DNA of 59,176 nucleotides from JAZDOK01 sp043798715 (GTDB lineage: Bacteria > Vulcanimicrobiota > JAZDOK01), in the NCBI GenBank assembly GCA_043798715.1, contig JAZDOK010000079.1:1-59176 (forward strand), read 5' to 3'. A program made the translations under genes and the position numbers. Below are positions 24,883 to 33,609 of the stretch, piece by piece (position 1 is the first letter of the stretch; each line of letters starts with the position of its first letter). The notes beneath the pieces are model-generated. The model was not told where the DNA came from. It saw nothing but the letters and a program-made list of their open reading frames with translations, and did no database searches.

Positions 24883-26211
24883 TCAAAAAACTTCCGCCTC
24901 CAAAGGCCGGGGAAGATGCCGCAAAATACCGGAGGCGTCCCCCGCCAGGCAAAGGCGGGAATCCGCAGGCGCCAGGAACTTCTGCGCCAGACGGCTGAGT
25001 TGTTTCTTCTGAAGGGCGGCTGTTTCCTCCTCAAGAAAAGCGGGATCGGGCTCCCTGATCCCGCTTAAAAGGGATTGGCTCAGCCACCTGGCCCATTCCA
25101 TCGTATCCTCGAGGCGCAGGGCCATATTCCCCAGGAACATTCCGCGGGCCCGCACAAGATCCCCCTCCCCGAAGGAGCCTGCGGCCGCTTCCCCCAGCGC
25201 CTGATAAACGGCCTCCACCGCCCCGGCGATGTCCTCCTCGCGCACATCGAGCAGAATTTGAAAAATCCCGCTTTTCCCGTAGAAGCGAAGTCTGGTGCTC
25301 ACCATGTAGGTCAAACCCCGCTCCTCCCTGAGCCGGCGATACAAAAGGCTGCTGAATCCGACTCCCAGAAAGGTATTCAAAATCTTCCAGGCCGTTTTCT
25401 CCCTCCGGGAGCCCGCCGCAATCTTCCAGCCCAGCGCCAGGTTGACCTGTTTCATTTCCGGGAAATTAAGAACCAGCGCCCGCCGCTCCCCACCATTTGA
25501 AGTTCCTCCGGAAGAATCAGGGGCTCCGGGAGGGACCTTCCCCCTTGGAAAAATACCGGAAAAATCCGAAAGAAAGTCGGCCTCTTTTTCATCGCCGAAA
25601 TTCCCGGCCGCCGCCAGGAAGAGGTTGTTCGCGCAGTAGTATTTTTTCTTGTGCGCCTTAAGGCCCGCCGGAGTAAAGCTTAAGAGACGCCCATCAGAAC
25701 CAAGAACATTCCGGGAAAGCGCCGAGGGAAAGAGCAGGCTCTCCTCCAGTATCTGGTGGCTCATGAGGCGGGGATTGGAACGCTCACGGGCCATCTCCCT
25801 TGCGACGATGGACTTTTCCTTCTCGACGCTCTCCGGAGAAAACTCGCTGTTCTTAAGAAGGAGGCACAGCACCTCAAAGACTTCCCGGCGATGCCATGCA
25901 GGGACCTTGACCCAGTAGGAGACGGAATCGCGGGTGGAAAAAGCGGAAAGTTGAGCGCCCAAAGCCTCCACGGCGCGGCTGACCGCGCCCATTGAGGGAA
26001 GCTGCGGGCATCCCTGAAGGTGGACGTGTTCGAGAAAATGAGACATTCCCCATTCCTCATCGCTCTCGTAGGCCACCCCATCCCGCAGGCTCAGGATGAG
26101 CGAGACGGAAGCGGCCGCCGGCAGATGGAGAGCCAGACAACGGCTCCCTTTCCGGACAAGTCCTCTCTTTAAGAATTCAAAGTCTGATAGCTTTTTTCGA
26201 GCATCCTGCAT
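24883..26211 (-). CDS. M16 family zinc peptidase in a peptide-maturation operon
   Basis: The 442-residue insulinase-type peptidase has the inverted zinc motif HFLEH (His58, Glu61, His62) and the downstream Glu in IVAREMARE, so the catalytic half is intact. The second half has the family's RRLREERGLTYMVS segment. The two-domain single-chain size matches bacterial M16B peptidases such as PqqF-like, AlbE/F-like and processing enzymes that trim peptide leaders. It follows the radical SAM and transporter genes, overlapping the upstream gene by 43 bp. I infer it removes the leader of the 28-residue peptide. No signal peptide is visible. Confidence 0.85.
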   Translation of the reverse strand: MQDARKKLSDFEFLKRGLVRKGSRCLALHLPAAASVSLILSLRDGVAYESDEEWGMSHFLEHVHLQGCPQLPSMGAVSRAVEALGAQLSAFSTRDSVSYWVKVPAWHRREVFEVLCLLLKNSEFSPESVEKEKSIVAREMARERSNPRLMSHQILEESLLFPSALSRNVLGSDGRLLSFTPAGLKAHKKKYYCANNLFLAAAGNFGDEKEADFLSDFSGIFPRGKVPPGAPDSSGGTSNGGERRALVLNFPEMKQVNLALGWKIAAGSRREKTAWKILNTFLGVGFSSLLYRRLREERGLTYMVSTRLRFYGKSGIFQILLDVREEDIAGAVEAVYQALGEAAAGSFGEGDLVRARGMFLGNMALRLEDTMEWARWLSQSLLSGIREPDPAFLEEETAALQKKQLSRLAQKFLAPADSRLCLAGDASGILRHLPRPLEAEVF

Positions 26212-27299
26212 CTTATAAATTCCCCCGTTGCAGAAAGAATCATGATTCCGGCGACCGCCGGAAAGAGGAGCTCCCTCTGTCCCGGATAGCAGTCCTGAAG
26301 GAGTCCGAAAATTACCAGCGCAAAGAAGAGCACCCAGGTGACCACCATCTGACAGGCGGAATAAACAGAAGAAAATTTTTCCTTCTCCAATACCTTAAGC
26401 ACGGCAAAGAACGCCGTCTCCTGAAGCCCCAGGAAAGCGCCGGCGATTACGAGAAAGGGAACGAAAAGTTCAAGGGAGGAAATCTCCCCGAGGAGCAACA
26501 GCATGAAACCGGGGGCAAAGAGAGAAATTTTATAGGGGAATCCCCCTCTCAACCTCAAAGAGATCGGGTGCCAGGAGACCTTCCCCAGGTTGACGCCCAG
26601 GAGAAAAAATCCGAGGCAGAGACCGCCCGCCTGAATTCTCTCCAGTCCCCCGCTTCCGCCTGCAAAACACTCAAGATTTAAAAGGGCCACGCCCGCCGTC
26701 TGGAGGATCAGAAACAGGATAGCGCCGATTCTCCACAGGGAGGACCAGGGAAGCCGCGCGCCTCCGCTCGCACTTCTCCTGCCGGGATTCTCCCTGGGCT
26801 TAAGCCGCACCCCGAGCGAGAGAATAAAAACGAAGAGAAAGCAAAAAAAGCAGGTTCCCGGGAGAACGGGAGGGGCGGACATGAGAAGAAGAGAGGAAGC
26901 TGCCAGCGCGACCACGCCTCCCCAGAGATTCATGAAGTGCCGGATTTTTTTCTCCATTACTTCCCGGGGAAGAATCCTGCCCACCAGGCCCACCAGAAGC
27001 AGACGAACCGCGGCGTAAAGCAAGGACGCCATCCAGAAATTGCGGCAGAAAAAAAATAGAACGAGAAGAACCAGGCTGACCAGGAGGATGGGCCAGGGGC
27101 GCATGGGGGCCAGGGCGGGCATGAAAAAGACGACTCCCTGCACCAGAAAAGGAATCCCCAGACCCAAACCTACGGCAAAAATGGTGGGCTCTATCCGGGA
27201 CAGGTGGACAACGGCATAGATCAGAAGCGCGTTAAGCCCGAAGATGTAAAAGGCATATCGCACAGTCCCCCTGAGGACTTCCCGGTCAGGAAGTTTCAT
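26169..27299 (-). CDS. Polytopic membrane protein, possible MFS-like transporter
   Basis: The 376-residue protein has about 10-12 predicted hydrophobic helices, with a basic loop near the middle (RLKPRENPGRRS) dividing two halves as in MFS carriers. No family signature motif is clear. It overlaps the radical SAM gene by 14 bp and the M16 gene by 43 bp, so it is tightly embedded in the operon. A role in export of the modified peptide or in self-protection is inference. Confidence 0.7.
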   Translation of the reverse strand: MKLPDREVLRGTVRYAFYIFGLNALLIYAVVHLSRIEPTIFAVGLGLGIPFLVQGVVFFMPALAPMRPWPILLVSLVLLVLFFFCRNFWMASLLYAAVRLLLVGLVGRILPREVMEKKIRHFMNLWGGVVALAASSLLLMSAPPVLPGTCFFCFLFVFILSLGVRLKPRENPGRRSASGGARLPWSSLWRIGAILFLILQTAGVALLNLECFAGGSGGLERIQAGGLCLGFFLLGVNLGKVSWHPISLRLRGGFPYKISLFAPGFMLLLLGEISSLELFVPFLVIAGAFLGLQETAFFAVLKVLEKEKFSSVYSACQMVVTWVLFFALVIFGLLQDCYPGQRELLFPAVAGIMILSATGEFIRCRMLEKSYQTLNS

Positions 27300-28305
27300 G
27301 TTCCAGCCGGTAGAGACAATATGGATTATTGAGCACCGATCCGGTGGCCGAGTAAGCCGTCACCGAGCACCCTCCGCGGCACGCCAGTTTTTTATCGCAA
27401 CTCGCGCAGAATTCCCCAAGCTCATCCGGATTAAAACAGCGGTTAAACTTAAAGAGGCTGCGGTCCTCCCAGATCTCCCGGAGGGAGCGGCGACGGATAT
27501 TGTCTTCCACAAAATCCCTGGGCAGGGAGAGGCAGCCCTTCACGCCCCCATCCGCATCAATCCCGACGAGCCAGCGACCGGCGAAGCATCCCTTCCACTC
27601 GCCGTCCGAGATGTCGAATTTTGAAAAATAGCCGAAATTGTCGCCGGCGACGACCTTCATCTTCCGCTCTTTTCTTTTTTCCTCAACAAACTTTGCAATC
27701 CTGAGCATCTCCTCAGGCTCGCAAGCCAGGTCCCGGTTTTCCAGCATCCGCCCTGAAAGGAAGGTAATCTGGATCTGCCAGAACCAGAGGCCGGCTTCCA
27801 CGAAAATACGGTACATCTCTTCCAGCTCTTCGATGTTTTTTTTCGAGACATGGGTCACCGTGCCCACGGAAAGACCCGCCTTAAGAGCGGCCCGGGTCCC
27901 GGCCATCGCCCTTTGAAAAGAGTCCGGGTTCCGGCGGATGAAATTGTGCGTCTCCTGTGTCCCATCCAGGCTGACTCCGATCCTCCCGATACCGGCGGAA
28001 AGAAGTTTCTTCAGATTTTCTTCCAGGTAGAACCCGTTGGTTATGAGGTAGGTTCTGACGCCCTTTTTTAAAAGCCTTTCGGCGTAGCGATCCCAGGCCG
28101 GGTGGAGCAGGGGCTCCCCCCCAGAGAGAGTGAGAATCTCACAGCCCAGTTCCGCCAGTTGATCGCAAAGATTCAGGCCCTCTTCAATCGTGAGTTCGTC
28201 CGGGTGAGGCGACCCTGCCGAGGAGCCGCAATGGATGCACTTCATGTTGCAGCGGCGGGTCAGTTCCCATCCGGCCACCTTCGGAATAAAGGGGAAACTT
28301 TCCAT
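27286..28305 (-). CDS. Radical SAM/SPASM peptide-maturase
   Basis: The 339-residue enzyme has the radical SAM motif CNMKCIHC (Cys19, Cys23, Cys26), the glycine-rich SGGEPLLHP, and VSLDGTQETHN. A C-terminal SPASM domain holds extra Fe-S cysteines (GCF...KGC, then CASCDKKLACRGGC and PYC). This is the arrangement of PqqE, MftC and AlbA, which modify ribosomal peptides. I place the start at 28305, where ATG overlaps the MFS stop by one base (TGATG) and AAAGGA lies upstream. A further 95 codons upstream are the MFS gene read out of frame. Its likely substrate is the 28-residue peptide encoded at 29577-29663. Confidence 0.92.
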   Translation of the reverse strand: MESFPFIPKVAGWELTRRCNMKCIHCGSSAGSPHPDELTIEEGLNLCDQLAELGCEILTLSGGEPLLHPAWDRYAERLLKKGVRTYLITNGFYLEENLKKLLSAGIGRIGVSLDGTQETHNFIRRNPDSFQRAMAGTRAALKAGLSVGTVTHVSKKNIEELEEMYRIFVEAGLWFWQIQITFLSGRMLENRDLACEPEEMLRIAKFVEEKRKERKMKVVAGDNFGYFSKFDISDGEWKGCFAGRWLVGIDADGGVKGCLSLPRDFVEDNIRRRSLREIWEDRSLFKFNRCFNPDELGEFCASCDKKLACRGGCSVTAYSATGSVLNNPYCLYRLEHETS

Positions 28306-29495
28306 CAGACCATTCCTTTCCTGGCCATACCCTGCCATGCGGCGAGGCCCCCGACAATGATGAAGAGGCTCCCGGCGGCGGCTATCCGCCCGACCGGAAC
28401 GCTCCCTATTACAAAAGACGATAACAGCATCCCCAGGCCGACGGCGAGGTGAAGGAAGGCATTCATCGTTCCGAAAATCTTGCCCCGCATCTCCTCGGGA
28501 GACTCCTCCATGATTACACTCAGGAAGATGACCGACGAAATCCCGTCCCCGATTCCCCCCAGGCCGATATAAAGAAGTGCGCCCAACCATCCCGGGCTGT
28601 TAAAGCAGCCCAGCATACCTATGGCCATCAGGGAAACCGCCGAAAAAAATATCCGCCGCCGCCTGATTTCATCCGCTTTTATTCGCCCCGCCATAAGTGA
28701 ACCGGCGAAACAGCCCAGTCCCCAGGCGGCGATGAGAAACCCGTAAAAGCTCCCCATCGAGAAAGAGAAGGCCTTGGCGAAAACCGGAAGTATCGTGTTA
28801 TAGGCTCCGCTCCCGAGGGCATCCACCATCCTGACCAATGACAGAATGATAAGGGCGGATTTCCCGGCCATAAACAGATATGCGCCCTTCAAATCTTTCA
28901 AGATTCCGGGGGATTTTCCTGCCGGCGGAGCCTGGGTAGATGCCGGACGAAGAAACAGCAGAGTCAGGACCGACACAAGAAAGCTGCCCGAATCCACCAG
29001 AAAAACCACATTATAGCCGGAGAGGCCGATGAGAAGACCGGCCAGTGCCGGGCCGATGACGGTTACGACCGAGCTCGTCATGCGCCTGAGGGCGTTGGCC
29101 TCCATGAGGCGATTTTTCTCGACCAGATTCGGAAGATACGCGCCCAGGGCCGCCCCGAAAATCTTGTCCAGACTGGAGAGGAGGAAACCCAGCACAAAGA
29201 ATGTCACCAGATCATGGGCGAAGAGAAAAAAAAGGACCAAAACGCAGCGAATAAGATCGCAGAGGATCATGATTTTTCTGCGATCATACCGATCGGCGAG
29301 AACCCCGCCGATTGTCCCGAATAAAATCGACGGCAGGAGACGGAAAATCAGAAAGAGAGCCAGGAGCCTCCCGGAGTTGTGCACGTGGTAAAGGTAGGCG
29401 TTCAGGCCCACAAAATTTATCCACGTCCCCACCTCGGAAAAACCCTGTCCCGACCAGAAAAGAAAAAAATTCCGCTCCCTGAGGAGTCGCCACAT
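28305..29495 (-). CDS. MFS transporter (EntS/MFS_3-like exporter)
   Basis: The 396-residue carrier has 12 predicted helices and begins LRERNFFLFWSGQGFSEVG, a start typical of MFS_3/EntS-type exporters. The loop 2-3 motif is GGVLADRYDRRKIM. It is the first large gene after the small peptide gene and a terminator-like hairpin, and is followed by the radical SAM gene with a one-base overlap. It probably exports the matured peptide. It could alternatively confer drug resistance unrelated to the pathway, but the gene order argues against that. Confidence 0.88.
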   Translation of the reverse strand: MWRLLRERNFFLFWSGQGFSEVGTWINFVGLNAYLYHVHNSGRLLALFLIFRLLPSILFGTIGGVLADRYDRRKIMILCDLIRCVLVLFFLFAHDLVTFFVLGFLLSSLDKIFGAALGAYLPNLVEKNRLMEANALRRMTSSVVTVIGPALAGLLIGLSGYNVVFLVDSGSFLVSVLTLLFLRPASTQAPPAGKSPGILKDLKGAYLFMAGKSALIILSLVRMVDALGSGAYNTILPVFAKAFSFSMGSFYGFLIAAWGLGCFAGSLMAGRIKADEIRRRRIFFSAVSLMAIGMLGCFNSPGWLGALLYIGLGGIGDGISSVIFLSVIMEESPEEMRGKIFGTMNAFLHLAVGLGMLLSSFVIGSVPVGRIAAAGSLFIIVGGLAAWQGMARKGMV

Positions 29496-29520
29496 GGAAG
29501 CTTAACTCACATCCCTCATC

Positions 29521-29550
29521 AAAAAACAAGCCCTGACTTCAGCCAGGGCT
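29521..29550 (-). terminator. Rho-independent terminator/attenuator between peptide gene and exporter
   Basis: On the minus strand a 7-bp stem (AGCCCTG paired with CAGGGCT, 29550-29544 with 29535-29529) is followed by TTGTTTTTT. It lies 27 bp after the peptide stop and 26 bp before the MFS start. Partial read-through would give abundant peptide mRNA and less of the maturation genes, a common arrangement in peptide-modification operons. Confidence 0.75.
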
Positions 29551-29576
29551 CATAAAAAAGCTCCAGAGAGAAAATC

Positions 29577-29663
29577 TCAGCAGCCGCCTCCATCATCCGG
29601 AGGAATTACATACATCCCGTGGATATCTTCGACTTTCACGGTCTCGGTCTCGTTCCAGAACAT
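29577..29663 (-). CDS. 28-residue putative RiPP precursor peptide
   Basis: ATG at 29663 opens 28 codons ending TGC TGA. The peptide starts MFWNETETVKVED, an acidic leader-like part with an aromatic N-terminus. It continues IHGMYVI and ends PPDDGGGC, a compact core-like tail with a terminal cysteine. The purine-rich AAGAGGGGGGGGAAAGAG before the ATG serves as ribosome-binding site. A consensus promoter lies 45-75 bp upstream and a hairpin terminator just downstream. Exporter, SPASM radical SAM enzyme, membrane protein and M16 peptidase follow on the same strand. I do not recognise the peptide as PQQ (PqqA), mycofactocin, SCIFF or another named family. Confidence 0.75.
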   Translation of the reverse strand: MFWNETETVKVEDIHGMYVIPPDDGGGC

Positions 29664-29707
29664 CTCTTTCCCCCCCCTCTTAGGTTCATACCTTTGCTCT
29701 TGTGCCT

Positions 29708-29736
29708 ATTATAGCGGGTCACTTTCGCTTTGTCAA
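29708..29736 (-). promoter_or_regulatory. Consensus sigma-70 promoter of the peptide operon
   Basis: Minus strand: TTGACA (29736-29731), a 17-bp spacer, then TATAAT (29713-29708). Both hexamers are exact consensus. The predicted transcript starts about 35-40 nt before the peptide ATG. It is the best promoter in the window. Confidence 0.88.
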
Positions 29737-29820
29737 CACAAATCCCTCTCCTGTCAAAAGGCCGGAAGGCTCATAAATCCTGGATAAAACCGGCCACCAC
29801 TTCCCGGGCATGTAAATAAT

Positions 29821-29886
29821 TTAACAATTTGTTAACATTAATTTCGTAACAAAAAGGAAATCTCCTGCTGAGAGAAAATTAATACA
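29821..29886. promoter_or_regulatory. Paired TTGTTAA inverted sites plus AGGAAATCTCC box
   Basis: TTAACAA (29821-29827) and TTGTTAA (29829-29835) form an inverted repeat around one base. AGGAAATCTCC (29855-29865) and TTAATACA (29879-29886) follow towards the methyltransferase. Both elements recur upstream of the TPR gene at 17761-17818, and the inverted TTGTTAA pair also at 55752-55772. They are probably an operator and a promoter element for a non-standard sigma factor; this is inference from recurrence. Confidence 0.5.
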
Positions 29887-29911
29887 GGATGAATGAGATA
29901 AAAACCCGCTG

Positions 29912-30595
29912 ATGGAGGAGAGTTTTCTCGTTCTCCTACTGACCGGACTGGGCAATTTCTTCTATAACGCCGGACTTCTGACAAAGGAGGCCTTTTCACT
30001 GGGTTGGCGCCCCTGGTGGTGGAAGATGCGCCTGGCGGCTTTCTTTGTTTACCTGAAAGATCCGCCGCACCGGGTCATCCTGCGGGAAAAGGCGTCCTTG
30101 ACCGCAGCGGATGAGGACCTGATTTATGGAGAGACCCCCCCGCTCACGATGAAAAAACTCCTGGAGCAGGTCCAAGCCGGCCCGGAAGATGTCTTTTACG
30201 ATCTGGGATGCGGGAGGGGGTTGACCGTGCTCACAGCGGCCAGGGTCTATAACATGACCGCCGTTGGCGTTGACATGATCCCAACTTTCATCGAACGCGC
30301 CCGAAAAACAAAAAAATTCCTGGGCAGATCCAAGTCCGATTTCATCCTGTCCAGCTTCCTGGACGTGGACCTCTCGCGGGCCACCATCGTCTATACGGCC
30401 TCCACCACCTTCTCGGAGGAGACCATGAAAGCCCTGGCGGAAAAACTGAAGGCTCTCAAAGCGGGCGCCCGGGTCATCACCCTCTCGGCCCCCCTTAAAA
30501 GCTCCCACTTCAGTCTTTCGGGTTCCGGAGTCTTTGACTTCACTTGGGGGAAAACCCACGCCTATTTTCATAGTTTCATAGGGTCTGACCCTTGA
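29912..30595 (+). CDS. SAM-dependent methyltransferase with N-terminal membrane-proximal helix
   Basis: The 227-residue protein has a hydrophobic N-terminus (about residues 5-15), an aromatic Trp-rich segment (WRPWWWKM), and a class I methyltransferase fold. The SAM-binding motif is VFYDLGCGRGLTVLTAAR and the acidic residue is in AVGVDMIP. The post-motif layout (TASTTFSEETM) resembles DOT1-like and lipid methyltransferase relatives. The substrate is unknown. It diverges from the peptide operon and shares a control element with the TPR gene. GGAGGAG overlaps its first codons rather than preceding them, so the exact start is uncertain. Confidence 0.78.
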   Translation: MEESFLVLLLTGLGNFFYNAGLLTKEAFSLGWRPWWWKMRLAAFFVYLKDPPHRVILREKASLTAADEDLIYGETPPLTMKKLLEQVQAGPEDVFYDLGCGRGLTVLTAARVYNMTAVGVDMIPTFIERARKTKKFLGRSKSDFILSSFLDVDLSRATIVYTASTTFSEETMKALAEKLKALKAGARVITLSAPLKSSHFSLSGSGVFDFTWGKTHAYFHSFIGSDP

Positions 30596-30613
30596 AAACT
30601 TGAAAAGCCTAAA

Positions 30614-30641
30614 AAAGGGAGAGGCTTGCGCCCCTCCCTTT
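30614..30641. terminator. Bidirectional terminator between convergent genes
   Basis: An 11-position stem with one mismatch (AAAGGGAGAGG with CCCCTCCCTTT) and loop CTTGCG lies between the methyltransferase stop and the outer-membrane protein stop. An A run precedes and T residues follow, so it can act on both strands. Confidence 0.75.
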
Positions 30642-30666
30642 CCGTTTCAAGAGGTTTTTCTACTGT

Positions 30667-31242
30667 TTAGAAGTAGAATTTGAGACCCAGGTTTAAGTCT
30701 AAAATCGTAGAATTGGCGGTAGCGCCGCTGGTCTTGTAGTTCGTCGGCGAATACACGACTTCTCCGAAGACCGCTGCGTTCCCGATGAGGTGTTCAAGGC
30801 CCAAACCGACGCCAAAACCGTTGACGTCAGTGGAAATATTGTAGGCATTATAATACACCGTGCCACCAACATCTACCTTTCTATTTCCAAAACCGTAGCT
30901 GGCCCTCAGGTACGGGAAGGTGGCCGCCTCAGCCTGGCGGAAATTGTACTTGTAGCCGAAGGAGAAGAAGGATTCGGAAGCCTTGTTACCTTTTCCTGCA
31001 TCCGCCTGTGCAAATTCGACACCGATTCTTAAAGCGCCATTGTCGGTGAGGAAATACTCAAACGCGCCGCCGATGTCATAAGAGGTCTGTGTGTCGCCCT
31101 GATCCGGCTTATCCGATCTCCAGTTGGCCACGAATCCGCTGAGGGCCTTGGCGCCCTTCTGGATTGGATTTTCAGCAAAAGCCGCGGTGGCCATGCAGGC
31201 CACGAATGCAAACAGCATCACAAATACGATAAGTTTTTTCAT
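30667..31242 (-). CDS. Outer-membrane beta-barrel protein
   Basis: The 191-residue protein has a clear Sec signal peptide (KKLIVFVMLFAFVACMATAAFA, cleavage after AFA). Eight or so alternating amphipathic strands follow, rich in Tyr, Phe and Gly, and the chain ends LDLNLGLKFYF, the aromatic end recognised by the BAM machinery. It is a small OmpW/OmpA-like barrel of unknown role. GGAGGTG precedes the ATG. The 280 bp upstream contain a long A/T tract and no other gene that I can see. Confidence 0.82.
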   Translation of the reverse strand: MKKLIVFVMLFAFVACMATAAFAENPIQKGAKALSGFVANWRSDKPDQGDTQTSYDIGGAFEYFLTDNGALRIGVEFAQADAGKGNKASESFFSFGYKYNFRQAEAATFPYLRASYGFGNRKVDVGGTVYYNAYNISTDVNGFGVGLGLEHLIGNAAVFGEVVYSPTNYKTSGATANSTILDLNLGLKFYF

Positions 31243-31522
31243 TTTAAACTAACACCTCCAAATTATTTTTTTATTGAGCTTTCCATTTTTTTGGGCAATT
31301 TTATTTTTTTATTTTTTGCCAGTGCACCTTCAGTCCGTTACGAAGCTCCCCCTTTCTTCAGTCAGAGACACCATCGCCCGCAACTTTAAAATGCACCCGG
31401 TTCCACCTCCCTCCTGAAATCAAAAATCCGGCCCGCGTAAGACCCATTACGCTTTGATTCCGGACTTTACTTCTACATCGAATGAAAAAATCCTTCTATT
31501 TGCAGGCAAAATCTTTATTATC

Positions 31523-33502
31523 TCACTTCACCAGATCCCTCGGAGAGAAATAATTAGTCCAGGATTTCCCGTCGAATCGGGCCAGTCCGTCATAGGTGGC
31601 CACCCAGACCGCGCCCCGGCCATCGGCGGCAAAACCCCGCACATAGCTCCCCGCCAGCCCTTCCTGGGGGCCATAATGCTTCCATTCCTTCCCGTCAAAG
31701 CGGCTGGCCCCCCTCATGGTCCCCACCCAGACATTCTGGCCCTCGCTGAAAAAAGCGGTGATTTCCTCCTCCAGGCGGCCCCCTTTTTCTATGATTGGCA
31801 GAAAATCCTTGCCGTCATATTTTAGAAGCCCCTGATCGGTCCCTATCCACAGGCTGTTCCCGGCCGCCAGGAGAGCGCGCGGATGACTGTCCTTGAAATA
31901 CTCCAGGAGAGGAAAAGACTCGAAATTTCCCCCGCCGGCCAGACGATCTATCCCGCCCTCGGTGGCGACATAGAGGGAACCGGAAAACTCAACTGCACCC
32001 CGCAGGATGTTGCTGGAAAGCCCCTGAGCGACGGTGTAGGTGACCGGTTTCTTCTTCGCCCCGGGAAGAGCCGTTAGAGCTGAATCGGTACCTATCCAGT
32101 AAACTTTTTCCGGAGAGTTGATATCCCGGTAGATAAAGGTTACTTCACGCCCGGCCAGATCCCTTCCCGGGAGCAAGGTCCGCCACTTCTTTCCGTTAAA
32201 GATGCTGACGCCCCTCCCCGTCCCAAACCAGACGCTCCCATCGGCATCCAGAAAAGAAGAAAAGACCTGAGAATCCACGATCCCGCTCCCGGCAAGGTAA
32301 GACTGCCACTCATCGCTCCAGGATCCTTTCGGAGAAAGCGGTCCCTCCTCCGAAAGGTCGTCTCCGGTGAGCCACCCCTCCCCTTCAGGGTCCTTCTCTT
32401 TGATAAGCGCTTTCTTTTCATTATCCGGAAGGGAGTTCAGAGTCGTCCAGTCCGGTATTTTTTCCCATTTACCCCCTCTGGAAACAATCAGGCCCCCTTC
32501 GGTGCCGACCCAGACATCCTCCCCCCACCCGCATGCAACCGTATTGACGAACCCGGAAGGAATATCGCTCAGAATGAGATAAGAAGAACGGGAATCCTCC
32601 ATCCACCGGCTCAGTCCCGAAGCGGTCGCCAGGAGGAAAGTTCCGGCCGTATCCTTAAGGATGGCCCGGACGTCGGGAGATGGAAGAGCGGCGTTGGAGA
32701 CGGCCTCCCATTTTTTTTCGTTCTGGGTAAAGACCCCTCTTGCGGTCCCCGCCATGAGTTTGTCATCCTTGTCCTGGACGAGGGTGCGAACATCCGCCCC
32801 CTTGAACTCTTTTTCGATGAGAATCCAGCGGTTCTTTTTGCGCCTCTCGACGAGCCCCCCGGAGGTGCCGACCCAGAGACGGCCCTCCTTGTCCTCCCAG
32901 ATACAGCGAATCTTGAGCGGAGTGATTTTTTTGTCCCATTTCACGGGTGAAAAACGAAGGCCGTCAAAGGAACAAAGCCCCGCAGAAGTGCCCACCCAAA
33001 GCGTCCCACCTCCATCGGCATAAACCGCCAGGACCGCCTCAGACGGAAGGCCATCCGCTTTCCTGTAGATTTTCCAGGTATCGCCCTGCAGGGAGGCAAG
33101 ACCTCCCGTGGTTCCGACCCAGAGCCGGCCACTTGAGTCCAGCGCCAGGGCCAAAATGGAGTCGGCGGGGAGAGATCCTTTTGAGTTGAAGGTCTCCCAG
33201 GTGAGGGTGGATTTCTTATAATGCCCGAGCCCTGAGGGAGTTCCGACCCAGAGATCGGCATTCGAATCGGTAAGAAGGGCGGTAATGCGATTTGAGGGCA
33301 GGCCGTCCTCCACCCGGTAGAGACGGAGCGGCTTAAGAGCCGGATACTCGTACTGGATGAGACCCTCAGGCGTCCCTGCCCAGAGCGCCGAGCGATCCAG
33401 GCATATGGTGGAAAGATCGTTCAAATTCTGCGCCGCCCGGGCGTCAGACGCCGCCAGTGCCCAGAAAATCAGCAGAAACAGAAACAACCACGTCTTCCTC
33501 AT
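31523..33502 (-). CDS. Secreted two-component-regulator-propeller (Reg_prop) repeat protein
   Basis: The 659-residue protein has a signal peptide (RKTWLFLFLLIFWALAASDARA). The rest is about 13-14 repeats of the Reg_prop type, with VWVGT or LWVGT followed by GL and a Phe/Tyr-Asp-Gly turn. These form one or two beta-propellers. In many bacteria such propellers are the sensor part of hybrid histidine kinases; here no membrane anchor, kinase or Y_Y_Y domain follows, so it is a stand-alone periplasmic or secreted propeller. It diverges from the HD-GYP gene, with 107 bp between them. Confidence 0.85.
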   Translation of the reverse strand: MRKTWLFLFLLIFWALAASDARAAQNLNDLSTICLDRSALWAGTPEGLIQYEYPALKPLRLYRVEDGLPSNRITALLTDSNADLWVGTPSGLGHYKKSTLTWETFNSKGSLPADSILALALDSSGRLWVGTTGGLASLQGDTWKIYRKADGLPSEAVLAVYADGGGTLWVGTSAGLCSFDGLRFSPVKWDKKITPLKIRCIWEDKEGRLWVGTSGGLVERRKKNRWILIEKEFKGADVRTLVQDKDDKLMAGTARGVFTQNEKKWEAVSNAALPSPDVRAILKDTAGTFLLATASGLSRWMEDSRSSYLILSDIPSGFVNTVACGWGEDVWVGTEGGLIVSRGGKWEKIPDWTTLNSLPDNEKKALIKEKDPEGEGWLTGDDLSEEGPLSPKGSWSDEWQSYLAGSGIVDSQVFSSFLDADGSVWFGTGRGVSIFNGKKWRTLLPGRDLAGREVTFIYRDINSPEKVYWIGTDSALTALPGAKKKPVTYTVAQGLSSNILRGAVEFSGSLYVATEGGIDRLAGGGNFESFPLLEYFKDSHPRALLAAGNSLWIGTDQGLLKYDGKDFLPIIEKGGRLEEEITAFFSEGQNVWVGTMRGASRFDGKEWKHYGPQEGLAGSYVRGFAADGRGAVWVATYDGLARFDGKSWTNYFSPRDLVK

Positions 33503-33609
33503 TTTCTCCCCCGATCTTTCAAGTTGGCCTTCAATTCGTCGCCCGCAGCAGCCACTCCTTTAAAAGGACATAAAGGAGAATATGCCGCCACCGTGGAAAA
33601 AAAGATTCA

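Noticed and set aside
28306..28590. N-terminal extension of the SPASM radical SAM gene
   Set aside because: It lies wholly inside the MFS gene in another frame and has no matching protein features; the ATG at 28305 has a ribosome-binding site and a one-base overlap with the MFS stop.
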